Shown: positions 23,921 to 33,209 of the stretch, piece by piece
Position numbering within the stretch: the stretch's first letter is position 1
How the letters are laid out: each line of letters starts with the position of its first letter
Source of the DNA: Pseudomonadota bacterium
GTDB taxonomy: Bacteria > Pseudomonadota > Alphaproteobacteria > Caulobacterales > Caulobacteraceae
Reading direction: 5' to 3'
DNA: 64,000 nt
Assembly (NCBI GenBank): GCA_023386645.1
Contig: JAEWJI010000062.1
Span: 62,001 to 126,000, forward strand
The notes under the pieces: model-generated
Seen by the model: only the letters and a program-made list of their open reading frames with translations
What the model was told of the DNA's origin: nothing
Databases searched by the model: none
Made by a program: the position numbers and the translations under genes

Positions 23921-25732
23921 CTACTGCAGCGGCAGCGTCAGGGTCACCCCGCCCATGTGGCTGTCAGCGTGATCGCCGAAGCGTCCGCGGTAAGCGACAT
24001 CCATCTTGAACGGGCCCAGATCGCCGGTCAGACCTGCGGACGCGAGGAACTGTCCACCCCAGGGGTCCTCGACATCGCGCGACAGCACCTGCGCGGGATT
24101 GCCGAAGATGCCCACGCGCACGGCTTCGCTGGAGTCGTCGAGACTGTCGCGATAGCCGCCTTCGACGAAGAACCCGAAATCGCCCATGTCACCCTCGGCG
24201 CGCAGAGCCGCTTCGGCGAAAACGCCACCAACGGTGCGTTCCTGGAATTCCAGCTGGGCCGCCGCGCCCTGTTCGGCGTAGCCATCCAGTTCGGTCTCGG
24301 CCCAGGTCACCGCGACGCGCGGAGAGATCGCCAGTCCGCCCATGTCCATCCACACGCCGGCCTGACCGCGAACGCCGCGGCTCGAGCCCTCATAGTCGGC
24401 GATATGCATGATCGGTCCGACGAAGGTCATGCGTTCGACGTTGCTGAAGTCATCAGCCGCCAGGCCCCCGGCGACGCTGGCGAAGACATTGCCGCTGCGG
24501 AAGCCGGCGTAAACGTCCAGGCTCATGGTCTCGACCGTGAAGGTCTGGCTGCCGCCCTCGACCGCGGCGTGGCGATAGCCGCCGGCGACACCAAAGCGCA
24601 GCCGCTCGGTGCCGGATTCGAGAGCCATACGCGCGCCATAGCCTTCGGACTCGTGCTCGCCCACGACGCCTCGAGAGTCCGTGTTGGTCTGATCGTAGGA
24701 GCCGCCGATCTTGATGGCGGTTCCGGCTTCCCAGGCCTCGCGGCCTGAGAAGGACTCGGTCGCGGAGTCCAGCGAATCTTCGCGGTGACGGAAGGCGGTC
24801 TCGCCATGCACCGCCGACTGCGCGCCGGTGTCGCCATAATAGAGGTAGTCATTGGCCAGGGTGGCGATGACCTGGTGGCCGCGCGCCGTCGGATGCACGC
24901 CATCGAGGTAGAAGTACCCAGGATCGTTGCACAGCTGTCCGGTGCTGGTGTTCAGGCAGGACTGGGTGACGTTGGTGATGCCGAAGGCGCCGGGATTGGC
25001 CGCAATGGAGTCCCCTACCTTGAACAGGTCCATCATGATGATGTTCGTGCCGGGCCGGGCCGCCGCCGTCGTGAACAGACCTGCGCGCAGCTGATCGTTG
25101 AAGTTGCCGGCTGCGAAGTCGGCCAGGGCGCCGGCCGGCGTGTTCCGGAACTGCGGCGTCAGGCTGAGCTTCGGAAGGTTGGTGACCAGGATGGTCCCGG
25201 CGCCAGCCCCCGCGATGGTGTTGACCATGATGTTGATGTCGGCCGCCGCCGCGGTCGTGACAGGAACGATCGCTCCCTGCGGATTGGCCGAGGCGCCCGC
25301 AGCGGGCAAGCCCTGGAAGATATTGTTGGCCCCGCCCAGCACGCTGACGAGGTCATTCGGGCCAAAGGTGCCGCCCCGTGACAGGTAGGAGGCCAGCTGC
25401 AGCCGCATGGCCAGGGGAGCCGTCTGCACAGCGTCGGTGCGAGCCCCGCCGAAGGCGTAGTTGATGCTGCCCGTCACCGGACCCATGAAGTTGGTGGCGT
25501 TGAAGCCCAGCAGTTCGGTGAAGACCGGGCCCGTCGAGAATCGGCCCTGGTAATAGGGCGGCGACGGCGGCTGGGCCCCGCCGGTGGCCAGGTACAGGTT
25601 GCCGTTGTCGCTCAGGCTGTCGCCGAAGACGACGAGGCGGTTGTAGGTCTGGGCCTGGGCGGCGCTGGCGACGGCCGTCGTGGCGGCCATGGTCAGTGCG
25701 GCGAGCGCGGCGCCGCGAAGAAAGCGAGACAT
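23921..25732 (-). CDS. Autotransporter SGNH/GDSL-type esterase
   Basis: 603 aa. Signal peptide (MSRFLRGAALAALTMAATTAVASAAQAQ), then an SGNH hydrolase domain: block I VVFGDSLSDNGN (nucleophile Ser), GGAN in LVSVLGGANNIF (block III-like), and DGVHPTARGHQ (block V Asp/His). The C-terminal 260 residues form an autotransporter beta-barrel (AVHGETAFRHREDSL onward, ending GGVTLTLPLQ). It resembles EstA-type lipases displayed on the outer membrane. The last residue is Gln rather than the common aromatic. Confidence 0.92.
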   Translation of the reverse strand: MSRFLRGAALAALTMAATTAVASAAQAQTYNRLVVFGDSLSDNGNLYLATGGAQPPSPPYYQGRFSTGPVFTELLGFNATNFMGPVTGSINYAFGGARTDAVQTAPLAMRLQLASYLSRGGTFGPNDLVSVLGGANNIFQGLPAAGASANPQGAIVPVTTAAAADINIMVNTIAGAGAGTILVTNLPKLSLTPQFRNTPAGALADFAAGNFNDQLRAGLFTTAAARPGTNIIMMDLFKVGDSIAANPGAFGITNVTQSCLNTSTGQLCNDPGYFYLDGVHPTARGHQVIATLANDYLYYGDTGAQSAVHGETAFRHREDSLDSATESFSGREAWEAGTAIKIGGSYDQTNTDSRGVVGEHESEGYGARMALESGTERLRFGVAGGYRHAAVEGGSQTFTVETMSLDVYAGFRSGNVFASVAGGLAADDFSNVERMTFVGPIMHIADYEGSSRGVRGQAGVWMDMGGLAISPRVAVTWAETELDGYAEQGAAAQLEFQERTVGGVFAEAALRAEGDMGDFGFFVEGGYRDSLDDSSEAVRVGIFGNPAQVLSRDVEDPWGGQFLASAGLTGDLGPFKMDVAYRGRFGDHADSHMGGVTLTLPLQ

Positions 25733-25820
25733 GATAGTCCTCCCTCGACCTGGTCAGTCCGGTCGTTGGCGCCAGTCTGCGCCGCTTTGTCGCGCGCGCA
25801 AGATGCCGTCGAGGAAGCTT

Positions 25821-27713
25821 TCAGCGAAGCAGGCGGAAGCGAAGCGTTCCGGCAACGGTCCTGAGCGCCTTTAACGCCTCGGGATCGTAGTCCTGGTCCA
25901 CGTCGGTGATGACATAGCCGGTGCGCTCATCGGTCTTCAGGTGCTGGCCCAGGATGTTCAACCCAGCTGCCGCAAGGGCGCGGTTCACTTCCGCCAGCAC
26001 CCCCGGCTGGTTTCGGTGGATGTGCAGCAACCGATGCCCACCCGCCACCTCCGCCAGCTGCACGTTCGGCAGGTTGACGCAGAAGGTGGTGTCGCCGCGA
26101 TTCAGGTAGTTCAAGAGCCTTTCGGCCGCGAACTCGGCGATGGCCTCCTGCGCCTCCTCCGTCGACCCGCCGATGTGGGGCGTCAGGATGACGTTGGGCA
26201 GGCCGCGCAACGGGCTGTCGAACGGGTCGTCGTTGGTGCGCGGCTCTTCCGGAAAGACATCAAGCGCCGCCCCGCCTATACGCCCCGACCCGAGGGCTTG
26301 CGCCAGGGCGCCTTCATCCACGACATGGCCACGCGACAGGTTGAGGAGCAGGGCGCCGGGTTTCATCCGGGCCAGCTCTGCCGCGCCGATCAGGGCTGTA
26401 TTCTCCGTGCGGCCGTCGACGTGAAGGCTGACCACATCGCTCTCGGCCAGGAGCTGGTCCAGCGACCTCAGCCGCCGGGCATTGCCCAATGCGAGGCGTT
26501 CGGACAGGTCGTGGAAGACCACGCGCATGCCCAGGGCTTCGGCCAGCACGGACAGCTGCGACCCGATGGCGCCATAGCCGACGATCCCCAGGGTCTTGCC
26601 CCGCAGCTCGCGCGAGCCCGTGGCCGATTTCCTCCACTCGCCACGGTGCATGGCGGCCGACTTGTCGGCGACGTCGCGCATCAGGGCGATGGTCAGGCCG
26701 ATGGCGAACTCCACCACGCTGCGGGTGTTCGAATAGGGCGCGTTGAACACCGCCACGCCCCGCTCGGCGGCCGCTTGGAGATCGATCTGATTGGTGCCGA
26801 TGCAGAAGGCGGCGACGGCCAGGAGCCGGTCCGCCGCCGCCATCACCCTGGCGCTGACCTCGGTCTTGGACCGGACCCCCAGCACATGCACGCCCTGGAT
26901 TGCTTCGATCAGGCCGTCTTCGTCGAGCGCCCCCTTGATGATCTCGACGGAGTAGCCCGCCTCCTCCAGCCGCTCGACGGCCGCGGGGTGGACGTTCTCC
27001 AGCAACAATATCCGCATGCGGCTTCGCGGATAGGACCAGCGGCCGGCCAGGCCCTCAGCGTACAGAACCTCGTCTAGCGACGCCGCCTCCGCGTCAGCCG
27101 CCTCGACCACCCGCGCGCGCCGCATGATCTCCGTGAAGGCGTAGAAGCGGTCGGCGGAGCCCGCCTGCTTCACCTCCGCATCCGTCCAGCCGTCGCCAAC
27201 CATGACGACAGGCCGGCCGAGGCCCAGCGCCCTAATCGCCTCCGCCTTCCCGCCCGCCCGCGACAGAGGGTTCGTGTCATCGACGCCCGTTACCTGACCC
27301 TCTACGTCGTAGACCAGATCGTTGCACAGCACCTGTCTTGCCGGCACGCCAAGGGCCTCGGCCACTGGTGCGATCACCTCGCGAAAGCCGCCAGAGACGA
27401 TTACGACCTGCCCGTCGAGCCTTCGCAACGCATCGAGGTTTCGCCGCACCGAGGGCGTCAGGCGGTCGACCGCCCGCTCCGCCAGCGCAGCAACGTGCTC
27501 TCGCGTCGCCGGCAACAGGGCCAGCCGCCGTCGCAACGCCTCGCCGAAATCCACCTCGCCCGCCATGGCCGCATCCGTCAGGCGCGCGACCTCCGCTCGA
27601 ACGGCCCCCGCGTCCGCCGCGCCCTCAAGCGACAGGTCCGCCAACGCCTCCAGGGTCTCGAACGCAACGAGTGTCGAATCGAAGTCGAAAACGAGTGTCG
27701 GCACGGCTGTCAT
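25821..27713 (-). CDS. serA: Bifunctional phosphoserine phosphatase / D-3-phosphoglycerate dehydrogenase fusion (SerB-SerA)
   Basis: 630 aa. Residues 1 to about 210 form a HAD phosphatase of the SerB type: motif I DFDST, motif II in VIVSGGF, motif III Lys in GGKAEAIR, motif IV GDGWTD. From Met233 (MRILLLENVHP) the protein is an E. coli-type SerA: NAD site GIVGYGAIGSQ, Arg in NLSRGHVVD, Glu in DVFPEEP, His in TPHIGGST, and a C-terminal ACT domain (LLHIHRNQPGVLAEVN). It therefore joins the first and last steps of serine synthesis. All catalytic motifs look intact. The ATG at 27711-27713 is the best start; the frame is open further upstream. Confidence 0.93.
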   Translation of the reverse strand: MTAVPTLVFDFDSTLVAFETLEALADLSLEGAADAGAVRAEVARLTDAAMAGEVDFGEALRRRLALLPATREHVAALAERAVDRLTPSVRRNLDALRRLDGQVVIVSGGFREVIAPVAEALGVPARQVLCNDLVYDVEGQVTGVDDTNPLSRAGGKAEAIRALGLGRPVVMVGDGWTDAEVKQAGSADRFYAFTEIMRRARVVEAADAEAASLDEVLYAEGLAGRWSYPRSRMRILLLENVHPAAVERLEEAGYSVEIIKGALDEDGLIEAIQGVHVLGVRSKTEVSARVMAAADRLLAVAAFCIGTNQIDLQAAAERGVAVFNAPYSNTRSVVEFAIGLTIALMRDVADKSAAMHRGEWRKSATGSRELRGKTLGIVGYGAIGSQLSVLAEALGMRVVFHDLSERLALGNARRLRSLDQLLAESDVVSLHVDGRTENTALIGAAELARMKPGALLLNLSRGHVVDEGALAQALGSGRIGGAALDVFPEEPRTNDDPFDSPLRGLPNVILTPHIGGSTEEAQEAIAEFAAERLLNYLNRGDTTFCVNLPNVQLAEVAGGHRLLHIHRNQPGVLAEVNRALAAAGLNILGQHLKTDERTGYVITDVDQDYDPEALKALRTVAGTLRFRLLR

Positions 27714-27787
27714 CCCGCCATCGTCACTGACGTTCGCAGGCGCGGCAATGGGGCGTGCAATGATGTGGTCGCGCAGCGGACCACCTG

Positions 27788-28162
27788 TCAGTGGTGGACG
27801 GCCACGGCGGTGATGCATCCGTCGCTGAAGTTCATCACCGTAAGCGTCCGCGCCTCAGGCGCGCCACTGTAGACAGTGGTCACGGCGACAGTCGCCGGGG
27901 TGCTGGTGATGCTCAGAATGACCAGGTTCTTCCGGATTGAGGTGTCGGTTTCCAGCAAATCGTAGAACTCAGCGTCGGAATAAGTCTGGCCGTCAACTTC
28001 AAACAACGCGTCACGCCGGACAACCCATTGCAGCACCCTTGGCTCGCGCTCCTCGATACCTCTCATAAAGAGGTCGGCTGCTTCCTCAGGCGTCCGCGAT
28101 CGATCTGGACTGGCCTGGCATGACCCGAACTGCAGCAGGGCGACGAGGGTGAGTGCGATCAT
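27788..28162 (-). CDS. Hypothetical exported or lipid-anchored protein
   Basis: 124 aa from ATG at 28160-28162. The start is hydrophobic (MIALTLVALLQFGSC) with a lipobox-like FGSC, followed by a compact domain resembling SnoaL/DUF4440-type cone folds only loosely (AADLFMRGIEEREPRVLQWVV, FEVDGQTYSDAEFYDLL, ending TVMNFSDGCITAVAVHH). A GTG at 28190-28192 would add 10 residues. It lies 74 nt upstream of the serB-serA gene on the same strand. Confidence 0.6.
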   Translation of the reverse strand: MIALTLVALLQFGSCQASPDRSRTPEEAADLFMRGIEEREPRVLQWVVRRDALFEVDGQTYSDAEFYDLLETDTSIRKNLVILSITSTPATVAVTTVYSGAPEARTLTVMNFSDGCITAVAVHH

Positions 28163-28280
28163 GAAAGCCCCGCAGGCGAATGTCGCCGTCACTCAAAGCG
28201 CCGCCCCATTGCAACGCAATCGGGCCGAACCTGACGAAAGGAGAACACTGCGTTAGCCTGCACCGCCAACGGAGGGCGGT

Positions 28281-28805
28281 ATGGCCAGACTGATCTACGC
28301 CTTGAACCAGTCGCTCGACGGCTACGTCGATCACGACTCCTTCGGCCCGGACGCCGGGCTGTTCCAGCACTTCATCGAGGACATGCGGGGCCTTTCGGCC
28401 GCGATCTACGGCCGGCGCATGTACGAGGTCATGCGCTACTGGGACGATGAACAGCCGGGCTGGGGCCCTGCGGAGCGAGACTACGCCGAGGCCTGGCGCG
28501 CCTGTCCGAAATGGGTGGTGTCGCGGACCCTTCAAACCGTGGGGCCCAACGCCGACCTGATTGCCGACGATGTCGAGGCCCGGCTGCGCCGTCTCAAGGC
28601 CGAGACCGACGGCGACATGGAGATCGCCGGCCCGGAGATCGCGGCCAGCATGGCTGGCCTGATCGACGAGTACCGGCTCTACGTCCACCCGGTGGTCGTC
28701 GGCGCCGGCAAGCGGTTCTTCGCCGGGGCTCGGCCGCCCCTCCGTCTCGCGGCCTGCGATCCGATGAGCGGCGGGGTCGTTCGGTTGACCTACGTCCCCG
28801 CCTGA
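28281..28805 (+). CDS. Dihydrofolate reductase family protein (RibD C-terminal-like)
   Basis: 174 aa. The fold of RibD C-terminal/YyaP-type reductases is shown by ARLIYALNQSLDGYV at the start, IYGRRMYEVMRYWDD, WVVSRTLQ, GDMEIAGPEIAASM and the end region DEYRLYVHPVVVGAGKRFF. Such proteins probably bind NADPH; the substrate is unknown. A stand-alone gene, convergent with the SDR gene (5-nt gap). Confidence 0.85.
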   Translation: MARLIYALNQSLDGYVDHDSFGPDAGLFQHFIEDMRGLSAAIYGRRMYEVMRYWDDEQPGWGPAERDYAEAWRACPKWVVSRTLQTVGPNADLIADDVEARLRRLKAETDGDMEIAGPEIAASMAGLIDEYRLYVHPVVVGAGKRFFAGARPPLRLAACDPMSGGVVRLTYVPA

Positions 28806-28810
28806 CCGCC

Positions 28811-30277
28811 CTAGAACCGGCCCAGCCGCCGGATCTTGCTGTCGGGACGGCGGCTTTCCAGCGCCGCGGCCCCAATGGCCGCCGCGATGGTGGCGATCGC
28901 CAGAATGGCGCCGCCCTCCCTTGCGTGATCGCGGGCATAGTCGCCCGCGTCCTCGGCGTACCGACGCGCCTTCTTGGCGTAGCGGCGCAGTTCCCGTTCC
29001 GGTACGGCGGACTTGGCGCGGCGGAACACGCCACCGGCGGACCGGCGAGCGCCGTCGACCAAGCCATGGGCGCCATCGCCCAGGCCTTCGGCCTGTTCCC
29101 GCAAGGTGCGGCTGACGCCGTCGAAGCGGTCGCGCAGGTCGTCGGTGTCGATCCAGTTGCGCCAGTCCATCCGACCGCGAATCCGCTCGTAACGGGTTGG
29201 GCCGCTGCGCTGGGTCAGCAGGACGGTGGCGATGGCGGCGATCGCCACTAGGGCCACGCCGCCCGCCGTCACCCCCGGATGTTTCCTCGCCTCGGCGAGC
29301 ACGCTGAACTGTCGCACCATCGGATAGTGAACCTCTTCATCGAGGCCGTCCTCAGTCGGCTCCCACAGCCCATCCTCGGTCGGCACATAGTCGGAACCCC
29401 GGTCCCGCAACAGGCTAGGAGCGAACCGGGCGAAGAGAGGTTCCGCCAAGCCTGGCAGCGCCGAGTAGAAGCTGGCGATCAGCCGCCCTCCACCGCCGAC
29501 CGTGATCTCACGGATCGGATGGCTGGCGCAGTACAGGATGGTGTCCGCCACCACGTGCGTTGCATAGACCGGCTGGGGATTGTGCATCGCCTGGCCGGTC
29601 AGATTGCGGGCGTGCTTGTTGTAGGGCGTGTCTATCGCCGCCGGCTTGACCAGGGTCACGACGATCGGCGCCTTCTCGCGGAGAAGCTCCATCCGCAAGG
29701 CGTTGGTGAACCCCTTCACCGCGTGTTTCGAGGCCGCATAGACGCCCTGGATCGGGATCGGGGCGTCCGACAGGACCGAGCCAAGGTTGATGATGGCTCC
29801 GCCGCCATCGCGCGTCCGCAGGTGCTCGGCCGCCACCAGCGAGCCATTCACCACGCCCCAATAGTTGGTCTCGAACAGACGACGCTGATCCTCCAGGTCG
29901 GTGTCCCGGATGGCGCCGAAGATCGAGATGCCGGCATTGTTCACCCAGGTGTCGAAACCACCGAACAGCCGTATGCACTTGTCCGCCGCCGCCGCCAGGG
30001 CTTCCCGGTCCGCTACGTCCGCGACCGCCCATGCGCAGCGTCCGCCCTCGCCCTGGATCTCCTCGCACAGGGCGCGCAGGTCGCTCTCGCCGCGCGCGAT
30101 CAGGAAGACGCAGGCGCCCGCGCGGGCGGCCCGCCGGGCGGTCGACAGTCCGATGCCGGACGTCGCGCCCGTGACCACGATCGACTGCTGGGCGAGCGGC
30201 TTGAGGCTGGGTTTCACGCGGATATCCAGGTCTGTAAGAGGCGCTTCGGAAACGGAAGGCCAATGACGGGGTTCCAT
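28811..30277 (-). CDS. SDR family oxidoreductase with two C-terminal membrane helices and an amphipathic tail
   Basis: 488 aa. Residues 30 to about 280 are a classical short-chain dehydrogenase: TGATSGIG cofactor motif, NNAGI, and YAASK with the catalytic Tyr and Lys, Ser upstream in GSVLSD. A hydrophobic segment at about 334-354 (GGVALVAIAAIATVLL) and another at about 455-474 (GAILAIATIAAAIGAAAL) flank a 100-residue charged, apolipoprotein-like helical region rich in Arg/Asp/Ala. The enzyme is therefore probably membrane-attached. The length is about twice that of a plain SDR. ATG at 30275-30277 was chosen over the adjacent TTG. Confidence 0.85.
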   Translation of the reverse strand: MEPRHWPSVSEAPLTDLDIRVKPSLKPLAQQSIVVTGATSGIGLSTARRAARAGACVFLIARGESDLRALCEEIQGEGGRCAWAVADVADREALAAAADKCIRLFGGFDTWVNNAGISIFGAIRDTDLEDQRRLFETNYWGVVNGSLVAAEHLRTRDGGGAIINLGSVLSDAPIPIQGVYAASKHAVKGFTNALRMELLREKAPIVVTLVKPAAIDTPYNKHARNLTGQAMHNPQPVYATHVVADTILYCASHPIREITVGGGGRLIASFYSALPGLAEPLFARFAPSLLRDRGSDYVPTEDGLWEPTEDGLDEEVHYPMVRQFSVLAEARKHPGVTAGGVALVAIAAIATVLLTQRSGPTRYERIRGRMDWRNWIDTDDLRDRFDGVSRTLREQAEGLGDGAHGLVDGARRSAGGVFRRAKSAVPERELRRYAKKARRYAEDAGDYARDHAREGGAILAIATIAAAIGAAALESRRPDSKIRRLGRF

Positions 30278-30375
30278 CAAGCTTTAGCATATCCCAGCGC
30301 TCATGGGCGGGCCCTTAAACGGCCGTGACCGGGCGCCTATATGAACCGCCTTCAGCTTTCATCAGGACTTCGCTC

Positions 30376-31314
30376 GTGACCGATCACGCGCCCGCCGCCA
30401 TGTCTTCCGGCACGCCGACAGACGATCTCGCCGCCGCCTTCCAGATCGAGGGTTGGCCCGTACGCGGCCGCTTGGTGCGCCTGGGCGCCGCCATCGACGC
30501 CGTCCTGTCGGCCCACGCCTATCCCGAGCCGGTCGCGGCCCTGCTGGGCGAGGCCTGCGCCCTGGCGGCCCTCGTGGGCTCCAGCCTTAAGTTCGAAGGC
30601 CGGCTGATCGTTCAGGCCCAGGGGGACGGACCGGTCCGTTATGTCGTGGCCGACTACGACACCTCGGGCTTCATCCGGGGCTATTGCCGATTCGACGAAG
30701 CGGAAGTCGCGGCCGCGAGCCAGGGCTTCTCGCGTCCCGGCGCCAAGACCCTGCTGGGCCAGGGCGTGTTCGTCATGACCCTGGACCGCGGCCCGGATTT
30801 CGAACGCACCCAAGGCATCACCCCAATCGAGGGCGAAAGCCTGTCGCTCGCTGCCGAACACTACTTCGGCCAGTCGGAGCAGGTGCCGACGAAGGTGCGG
30901 CTGGCGGTCGGCTCGGTCACCACCGACGGCGGCCCCAGCTGGCGTGCAGGCGGCGCCCTGATCCAACTGATCGCCGCCGATGACGCGCGCGGCTCGACCG
31001 AAGACGTCTGGGACCGTTCCCGCGCCCTGTTCGAGACCCTGGCCGACGACGAGCTGATCGACCCGACGATCACGCCCGAGACCCTGCTCTACCGCCTGTT
31101 CCACGAGGACGGCGTGCGGCTGGAGAACGCCCTGCCTCTCAAGGCCCAGTGCCGCTGCTCCAAGGACCGTATCGGCGCGGTTCTCACCTCCTTCTCGAAG
31201 GCCGAGCGCGCCGACATGGTCGAGCCCGACGGCAAGATCCATGTCACCTGCGAGTACTGCGCGACGGTGTACGAGTTGGAGCCTGAAGAGGTCAGTCAGG
31301 CCGCCGATCAATAG
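30376..31314 (+). CDS. hslO: Hsp33 redox-regulated chaperone
   Basis: 312 aa. Hsp33 holdase, activated by oxidation. The C-terminal redox switch has CxC in QCRCSKDR and CxxC in CEYCATVY, the usual four-cysteine zinc site. The core has the family block LKFEGRLIVQAQGDGPVRYVV and GYCRFDEA. A GTG start at 30376 has AGGA 8 nt upstream; ATG at 30400 and GTG at 30325 are alternatives. The stop overlaps the convergent gamma-glutamyltransferase gene by 7 nt. Confidence 0.93.
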   Translation: MTDHAPAAMSSGTPTDDLAAAFQIEGWPVRGRLVRLGAAIDAVLSAHAYPEPVAALLGEACALAALVGSSLKFEGRLIVQAQGDGPVRYVVADYDTSGFIRGYCRFDEAEVAAASQGFSRPGAKTLLGQGVFVMTLDRGPDFERTQGITPIEGESLSLAAEHYFGQSEQVPTKVRLAVGSVTTDGGPSWRAGGALIQLIAADDARGSTEDVWDRSRALFETLADDELIDPTITPETLLYRLFHEDGVRLENALPLKAQCRCSKDRIGAVLTSFSKAERADMVEPDGKIHVTCEYCATVYELEPEEVSQAADQ

Positions 31315-33149
31315 GCCAGGGCCACTCCGTCCTTGCGCATCTCCGTGGCCGCGCCATAGGTCCAGCGTCCACCAGGGTTCTGCTGCATCATGACGTTCTG
31401 GTAGCCGCCGAAGCCGCCGTCAGGCGGGCCCAGGCTCCAGCCCATCGCCTCAAGCTCCCGCTTGGTCGCATCCGGCACGCCGCTCTCCAGGTGCAGCTTG
31501 CCGACGCCTTCGGCCGCCTGCCCTGTCGGTTCGGACGAGCCATAGTGCTGCCAGCGCGGCGCGTCGCCGGCTTCCTGCGGGTCCAGCCCGTGATCGACCA
31601 TGTTGATGATGATCTGGGCCTGCCCCTGCGGCTGCATTCCCCCGCCCATGACGCCGTACGCCATCCACGGCTGACCGTCCTTGCAGGCGAAGCCCGGGAT
31701 GATGGTGTGGAAGGGCCGCTTGCCGGGCGCATAGACGTTCGGGTGACCGTCGGTCAGGGCGAACAGCTCGCCCCGGTCCTGGAACATAAAGCCCAGCGGC
31801 TGGCCGTGCCCGTCGTCCGGGACCAGCCCGGACCCCATGCCGCGATAGTTCGACTGGATCCAGCTGACCATCATCCCGTCCGCGTCGGCCACGCTGAAAT
31901 ACGTCGTGTCACCTTGCGTCGGCGCATCGCCCGGGAACGCGCGGTCCATCACCCGATCCGGCCGGATCAGCCGCGCCCGCTCGGCCGCATAGGTCTTGGA
32001 GTTCAGCCACTCGACCGGCGTCTCGCTGAACCTCTCGTCGGCGAACCATTTGGCGCGATCCTCGAAGGCCAGCCGCTTGGCCTCCGCCTGGTGGTGGATC
32101 GACGCGGCGGTCTGAAAGCCCATCGCCTTGAGGTCGAACTGCTCGCAGATGTTCAGGATCTGGTTGGTCGACAGCCCCTGGGTGTTCGGGCCGAGGCCAT
32201 AGACATCGACGCCGCGATAGTCGGTGCGGATCGGCTCGACCCACTCGGTCTGGTGGGCGCTCAGGTCCGCCCGCGTCATCCACCCGCCGTGGCGCCGAAA
32301 ATAGGCCTCCATCTGCTCGGCCAACGGGCCGTCGTAGAAAGCGTCGCGCCCTCCCTCTGCGATCATTCGGTAGGTCCGGCCCAGCGCGGGATTGGCGAAC
32401 ACCTCGCCGACGCGGGGCGTCCGGCCGCCCGGGGCATAGACGCGTTTGCGGTTCTCGTTCTCTTCGATGATCGAGGCGGATCGGTCGAACCCGGCCATGT
32501 TCCGCCCGAGGTAGTAGGCGATCACCTGCGGCACGGGCACCCCCTGCTCGCACAGCTCGGCAACGGGCAGCAGCACGTCCTTCCAGGGCAACTTGCCGTA
32601 GCGCTGGTGCGCGCTCCACCAGGCGTCGACCGTACCCGGCACATTCACGGTCACCGCGCCGTACCGTGGCAGATAGCCGTCCTGCGCCCGGCTGCGCGCC
32701 GTCTCCAGAGACAGATTGCGCGGGCTGTTCCCGGAGCCGTTGAACCCCACGACTTTCCGTTGCTTGGGATCCCAGAGCATGCAGAAGGCGTCGCCGCCGA
32801 TGCCGTTGGCGGTCGGCTCCAGGAAGCCCAGGGCCGCATTGATCGCGATCGCCGCGTCGATGGCCGAGCCGCCGCGTTTCAGGGTCTCGATGCCGATCAG
32901 GGTGGCGGTCGGATGAGCGGTCGCGGCCGCGCCATGCATACCCCAGACGGTGGAGCGTCCCACGAATTTCGGCCCGGTGATCCGGTCGCCGAATCCGACG
33001 CCGGCGTAGGGGTCGGCCGGCTGCGCCGGAGCCGGCGCGGCCTCGGTCGGTCGTCCGGGCGCGGGTGGCGTCACCTGGGCGGAGGCGGCGCCGCCATTGG
33101 CGAGCAGCGCGCCCGCGGGCAGGGCGGATAGAAAGGTGCGGCGACGCAT
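31308..33149 (-). CDS. Gamma-glutamyltransferase family protein with Tat-type signal
   Basis: 613 aa. Ntn-hydrolase fold of gamma-glutamyltranspeptidase: N-terminal half with HPTATLIGIETLKRGGSAIDAAIA and GGDAFCMLW, auto-cleavage site QGDTTYFSVAD near residue 415 with the second Thr as probable nucleophile, and GMGSGLVPDD later. The N-terminus MRRRTFLSALPAG has a twin-arginine motif and signal-like segment, so it is likely exported folded through Tat. AGGAG lies 7 nt before the ATG. The family includes glutathione hydrolases and acylases; substrate not assigned. Confidence 0.9.
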   Translation of the reverse strand: MRRRTFLSALPAGALLANGGAASAQVTPPAPGRPTEAAPAPAQPADPYAGVGFGDRITGPKFVGRSTVWGMHGAAATAHPTATLIGIETLKRGGSAIDAAIAINAALGFLEPTANGIGGDAFCMLWDPKQRKVVGFNGSGNSPRNLSLETARSRAQDGYLPRYGAVTVNVPGTVDAWWSAHQRYGKLPWKDVLLPVAELCEQGVPVPQVIAYYLGRNMAGFDRSASIIEENENRKRVYAPGGRTPRVGEVFANPALGRTYRMIAEGGRDAFYDGPLAEQMEAYFRRHGGWMTRADLSAHQTEWVEPIRTDYRGVDVYGLGPNTQGLSTNQILNICEQFDLKAMGFQTAASIHHQAEAKRLAFEDRAKWFADERFSETPVEWLNSKTYAAERARLIRPDRVMDRAFPGDAPTQGDTTYFSVADADGMMVSWIQSNYRGMGSGLVPDDGHGQPLGFMFQDRGELFALTDGHPNVYAPGKRPFHTIIPGFACKDGQPWMAYGVMGGGMQPQGQAQIIINMVDHGLDPQEAGDAPRWQHYGSSEPTGQAAEGVGKLHLESGVPDATKRELEAMGWSLGPPDGGFGGYQNVMMQQNPGGRWTYGAATEMRKDGVALAY

Positions 33150-33209
33150 GAAGGGCTCCTGGCTTCGTCGAACCCTAGGCCGCAAACCTTCTCGTGCTCA
33201 ATGGCCCGG

